In this document: positions 59,581 through 64,000 of the stretch, one piece after another
Layout: the number at the start of each line of letters is the position of its first letter
Position numbering within the stretch: the first letter of the stretch is position 1
Assembly (NCBI RefSeq): GCF_015832195.1
Contig: NC_052032.1
Span: 1,308,618-1,372,617, forward strand
DNA length: 64,000 nucleotides
Source of the DNA: Motacilla alba alba
Taxonomy: Eukaryota > Chordata > Aves > Passeriformes > Motacillidae
Direction: 5' to 3'
Position numbers and translations under genes: made by a program
The notes under the pieces: generated by a model
Seen by the model: only the letters and a program-made list of their open reading frames with translations
Told to the model about the DNA's origin: nothing
Database searches by the model: none

Positions 59581-60110
59581 TCACACAGGGCCGAGCGAGA
59601 TGCTCTGGTGTGCCACGGCAAAGACAGGGTACACGGGCTCCAGGAAGGCCTGGCGGTGGGAGAAGAGGATGGCGCAGGAGTCGGGGTCGTAGAAGAGCAG
59701 CTCCCCCCCTGCAAAGTCCAGCAGGACCCCGATCTCTGCCGGGGCCTTGATCAGCTCCACGGGCTGGGGCTGCCCCGCATGCAGGAACCGGAATTCTTTG
59801 TCGTAGCGTGAGAACACCCAGGAGGCAGCGTTGAAGCCCAGGCGGCCTTCGTTGGCAGAGCCTTTCCTGGGCACGGAGCTGTAGCAAACCCCCAGCTTGT
59901 AGGCACAGCTCTGCTCCACGCTGACCCTCCAGGCACAGACCCCCGAGTGGAAAGGTGCAGTGGCCAAAGCGTTGGGCCAGTGGTCAAACCGCTCGGGGCA
60001 GCCCGAGTCCACCTTTGCTTTCTTGGGGCTGAAGGTCAGGGTTCTCTTGTCTTCTGACAGGCTGAGGTGGGGGCTCAGGGTTTTCTCATCAATGTGAATC
60101 TCCTGCGAGC
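59581..60110 (-). CDS. BSPRY: BSPRY, B-box and SPRY domain-containing protein (terminal exon)
   Basis: The last exon on the minus strand: acceptor CTCTTGCAG before 60110, stop TGA at 59583-59581. It is entered in phase 1 and reads GSQEIHIDEKTLSPHLSLSE, then TLTFSPKKAK, PERFDHWPNALATAPFHSG, SCAYKLGV, PRKGSANEGRLGFNAASWVF, SRYDKEFRFLHAGQ, IGVLLDFAGGELLFYDPDS and YPVFAVAHQSISLGPV. This is a complete SPRY (B30.2-type) interaction domain and matches human BSPRY, whose neighbour is HDHD3. The upstream B-box and coiled-coil exons should lie at higher coordinates; none was recognised up to 64000, so they are probably outside or too short to see. Confidence 0.92.
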
Positions 60111-60825
60111 CTGCAAGAGAAGCCATGTGATGAGCACTGACACAGTGGCCACCACCTGAGGTAGTCATGGCTGTGAGAAACACAAGCACAACCACCCTCT
60201 CCTCACACACCGCTCCTGGGGCCCCCTCTGCTCCCCAGGGTCACAGTGCTGGGGGCTCAAGCTGGGTGCCACAGCTTCTCCTCTCAGCCAGGGCCAGAAC
60301 AAAGCAGAGATTCACCAAAGCCCAGACTCACCAGACACCTCTCCACCTTGTACTCAAGGCCCTGCTCATCTTCCTCTGACCCTGGCCTGACTCCCCACAG
60401 AACAGAACTTAGCAGGTTTAGCTCACCTCACTTTTGGGAGAGATCCAAACCTAGCTCCTGTCCTTTCCCACCCCCACGGTGGGTGAGCAGGACCTGGTTG
60501 CTCCTCCCCCAGCCAGGGAAGCCAAGAGCCTGGCAAGACTGGGAGGGCTGTGTGCAGAAAACCTGCAAAGCTGGAAAAACAGGACTGGAGAGGGCCGGGC
60601 AGGGAAATCTCTTTCCTGCTACAAAGCCCCAGGTGTTGATCAACCCACCCTGAGGTGCTGAGAGCAGCGCAGGGAGCTGGCACCAGGCTTAGAGCTGAGC
60701 ATGGCTGTGACTGGACCTGGCTTAGCTGTGAAAGAAGAGGGTGCCCAGCTGCACAAACCCAGCCAGTAGCAGCCCAGGCTGCCCCGAGGACACAGCACCC
60801 ACTGTGGGTCTGCACCACTTAAAAA

Positions 60826-60905
60826 TCATGGAATCACAGGACTGTCATGGTTGGAAAAGATCTCTAAGATCATGGTGCCCTGCCCTGGCTGCATGCTTCC
60901 CCCTG
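60826..60905 (-). mobile_element. CR1 LINE 3' tail (reverse orientation)
   Basis: ATCATGGAATCACAGGACTG and TTGGAAAAGATCTCTAAGAT, upstream of the BSPRY terminal exon. Confidence 0.8.
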
Positions 60906-62749
60906 AGACCCCTCTGTGGGTCTGCAGGCTGTGGAACTGCACAAGTCTATCCCTCAGTCCCTAAATTTGTGAAGCAGGGGTGAGGCTGATGCCCAGCAGA
61001 CTCATCTGCTCCTGAGGAAACCCAGTTCCTGCCAGCAGGTGCCCCTCCTTGCCCTGCCTTCCCCACCCTCACTTTATTCATTTTAGGTCTTAAACCACCA
61101 TGGAAACAGGGCTGGAGGGGTGACTCAGTGACTGCCATCCCTGCCAGCAGCTCTACCCCGTCATGCCAGCACCAGCACCAAAGCCCTTAAAGAACCAAAG
61201 GATGACCTCAACAGGGTCATCCCAGAGCCCAGACCTGCTCCAGGACCCAGGTCAGCATCCCTCTAGCAGCAAACAGCACCCAGCAGCAGCAGCAATGCTC
61301 CAGGGTTTCCTCAGGCTGCACCTGCCCAGGTGCTCCCTGGCAGATGAACAGAGGCTGAATTATCCCTTTGCAAATCAGCGCCATGCACCTGTGCATGTTA
61401 GGTAGGAGTTATTGCAAGCAAGAGTGAGCCCAAAGAGGAGCTGAAGCCAGCGCTTCCTTCAGCAGGAGCTGCCAGCCTCATTCATCTGATGATTTATTTC
61501 CCCACATAGCAGCCAAAGCTGAGCTCTCCACAGGGCTCTGGGGCTGCCCACGCTGCTGGTTTGCAGGGCGGCTTTCCAGGAAGCCAGAGCTGCTCTGAAT
61601 TCATAGAAAACACAGCAGCACCAGACTTTATCTTCCTCTGGCAGAAGGAGGGCACTGAACCTCCTGTTGTGCCACACACAGCTGACCTAGGGCTGCATCC
61701 TGGTGGTCCACGTGGGGAAACACCACCCCAGTGACACCCACATTGCTCTGCTGTGGAATTGCAGTTCCAGGGGGGCATCTGAGGGAGGGGAAGTGCTAGC
61801 AAAATAACAGCAGAGTAATTCAGATCAGCAAATGTTGCCCCTCACACAAGTGTTTTGTCATGATTAAATCTGGATTAAATCTGGATTTTCACAATCATTC
61901 TGATGAATGATTCCACTGGGAATTCATCTCACCCCCAAGTCTATTTTCTCTGTGTCCTGTATCCATCAGGGTGGCCTTGGGACACGAGGGATACTGGGAC
62001 AATAAATTCCCATTGTTAACAGCTCTGGGAAGCGCATTTGTGTGAGCTACAGCACATCTGGCTGCTTTTAAAAAACCAAGTTCCCATGAACTGAGATCCC
62101 ACCCAAAACAGTGCCAGGAGAGTTAGATCATCTCGTGGTGCAAGGAAGAAGCTGCCAACCCCAAACAGAAGTGATACAGAAGCCTGGATGCCAGGTGAAG
62201 GCATCAAAGGAATCATGTTTATTTTTGAGAGTGAAATAGAGGCCCTTTTGCAGCGGCTTTCCAAGTATTTTAGAGGTTATGGAGTGAGCCATCAAGGCTT
62301 AGAATTTTCTGTTTTCAAGCAAATAAACAAGACAGCCACCTGCTCACCTGCCTTTGGGAGAAGGGACCACAGAGTGACACTTCACATTACTGTGTCTTAA
62401 GGCAAGCTCAGACCACTGCTGTTAATGTTAAATCTCTAAGGCTTGGTCCAGGGTGGCCTGGGGACTGATGAGATCCACAAGGATACACCAGGCATCCTCA
62501 GCATGTAGTAATGGCATGTGAAATGTAACCACACACTCAAAAAAACTCCAACAGAATGAAATTCCTGTGTAATAAGTGCATCAGCAGACCCACCAGAACA
62601 ATCAAATGCCCTAAAGTGATTACATTTCACAAGGATCCTGTTGGGGGAGGAATCCTTACAAAAACCCTGTCACAACAAAGAAAATTAGGTAAAGGCTTTC
62701 TGCTTGACTCCATGGCTCTGAACATTGAGAACCTGCTTGATTGATTCTT

Positions 62750-62925
62750 TCAGGAAGAATTTCTTCACTGAATGGGCTGTTAAATACTGCAAGGGACTGC
62801 CCAGAGAGGTGGTGGAATGACCATCCCTGGAGGTGTCCAAGGCATGGCTGGACCTGGTGATCACAGGCTGGATTGGATGGTCTTAGAGGTATTTTCCAAC
62901 CTGAACAATTCTGGGATTCTGTGAC
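62750..62925 (+). mobile_element. CR1 LINE 3' fragment
   Basis: AGGAAGAATTTCTTCACTGA, CATCCCTGGAGGTGTCCAAG and a terminal AATTCTGGGATTCTGTG. Confidence 0.9.
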
Positions 62926-62954
62926 ACTGTCAATGCACCACTGCAGGGGCTAGC

Positions 62955-63062
62955 ATAGAACCACAGAGGAATTTGGGTCAGAAGAGACCCTAAAGATCAC
63001 CTAATCCCAACCCCCTGCAGGGACCTGCAGGGACACTTTCCTCAACTGCCAGCACTCACAGA
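62955..63062 (-). mobile_element. CR1 LINE 3' tail (reverse orientation)
   Basis: ATAGAACCACAGAGGAATTT and AGAAGAGACCCTAAAGATCA. It lies about 30 bp from the forward copy, making a tail-to-tail pair. Confidence 0.8.
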
Positions 63063-64000
63063 ATCCAAAGAAGGAAAATAATCACAAAGGGAGAGCACCA
63101 GAGTTTGCAGTAGATAAACACATGATGGTAGGCCTTGATATCAAGCTAATACTTAAAACCATGACAGCAATAAAAGTCTGAAGTGCAGACTTTGGAGATG
63201 GGCCTGGAACAGGGTAAAACTGGAAACAGCTCATCAGAATCACAGCAAGATGAGCAGAAATCAGAAGTTTGTACAGCAGCTTTGGAAATACCACACTAGG
63301 GATTGTTCACAAGGCAAATTACAAAGGATATTGCCATCTCTGAGAAACAAAAAAATGTATTTAAAATACTCTAACAACAGACTGAAATCAGTGTAAAAGC
63401 AAACATTTCACAACCAGCTATTCAAGCACATCACAGCCAGGGGAAAAATGTCTTTCCTTGCTTAACACAACCAGCACCAACCAGGTAAACCAGTCCCAGA
63501 GCCTGTCAGTGGCCTGGCAAATGCCTCCAGTGCAGCCTCAGCTGTACAGCAAGCTGAGCCAGAGCACAAACACCTCTAGAACCACCAGCTCATGCACAGC
63601 CACAGCCTCAGCCTGTGATCAGAACGCTGCTCCATCTACTCATTGCCCCCTGCACTGGGCAGTCCCACAGACACCCCCCAGAAGAAATCACCCTCTCAAA
63701 GTCCCCAGCAGCCAATGCTAAACGTTGTGAACAGAGATTTCTGTGACAGAGATTCCCACAGCAGCATCAGCTTCACTGCTATCACCCAGAGACTCAGGAA
63801 ACAGCAAAAGAAATCACACAATGTTAAAGCCACAGAGCTGATAAAACACACAATCTTTTCAAACTCCAGTTCTTCCCTGAGCCACAACTGCTTGGAGGCA
63901 CCCCCTACACCTCCCACAGCTGCTGCTATCTCCCTGAATGGGCTCCAAGAAACCAGCAGGGGCTGGGAGAGCAGAGGGGCAGGACACAGCGCGAGGAAGT

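Larger units (their letters stand above)
60111..64000 (-). other. BSPRY intron or upstream sequence
   Basis: Three CR1 tails or fragments (60826, 62750, 62955) and otherwise non-repetitive sequence. Donor-like GTGAGC sites near 60425 and 62350 on the minus strand were examined, but the adjoining frames do not resemble BSPRY. Confidence 0.5.

Noticed and set aside
60423..60818. Open minus frame ending at a GTGAGC donor, considered as a BSPRY exon
   Set aside because: The translated sequence does not resemble the B-box, coiled-coil or linker of BSPRY.

Overview
The window is vertebrate nuclear DNA and almost certainly avian. It carries spliced genes with GT-AG introns and many CR1-type LINE fragments, recognisable by the bird-typical 3' tail reading like TTGGAAGGGACCTTAAAGAT and ending near ATTCTATGATTCT. 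It is GC-rich and dense in minisatellites, as expected of a bird microchromosome. I infer a songbird-like genome but cannot name the species. There is no bacterial, plasmid or CRISPR content.

The gene order is RGS3(-) - [gene-poor gap] - POLE3(+) - ALAD(+) - HDHD3(+) - BSPRY(-). This is the human 9q32 order (BSPRY, HDHD3, ALAD, POLE3, RGS3) read in the opposite direction, with orientations conserved. The human gene C9orf43, which lies between POLE3 and RGS3, is not recognisable here.

From 1 to about 35.2 kb is the 5' portion of RGS3 on the minus strand. Fifteen phase-consistent exons (28851 down to 1159) encode 509 codons with a C2 and a PDZ domain. The C-terminal RGS domain lies off the left edge. 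Two further starts are visible: the short PDZ-RGS3 first exon (17160-17107), and a candidate upstream first exon (35205-35184) joined to an extra exon (30301-30167). From 35.3 to 44.1 kb is a repeat-rich gap with CR1 pieces, a 42-bp minisatellite, a possible solo LTR and a CACCTG-rich array. POLE3 (44276-46448) is a complete four-exon histone-fold gene. ALAD (48.9-56.64 kb) is complete, with 11 coding exons and a 334-residue product. HDHD3 (57305-58021) has an intronless CDS 667 bp after ALAD. The last exon of BSPRY (60110-59581) encodes the SPRY domain; its other exons were not found before the right edge.

These are unrelated housekeeping or signalling genes: heme synthesis (ALAD), chromatin and replication (POLE3), G-protein signalling (RGS3), a HAD-family protein (HDHD3) and a B-box/SPRY protein (BSPRY). 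I found no convincing undescribed biological system. The most interesting points are the RGS3 alternative 5' structure, a nearly identical 227-bp intronic duplication, tandem repeats next to promoters or 3' ends, paired GATA motifs in ALAD, and the absence of a canonical poly(A) signal between ALAD and HDHD3.
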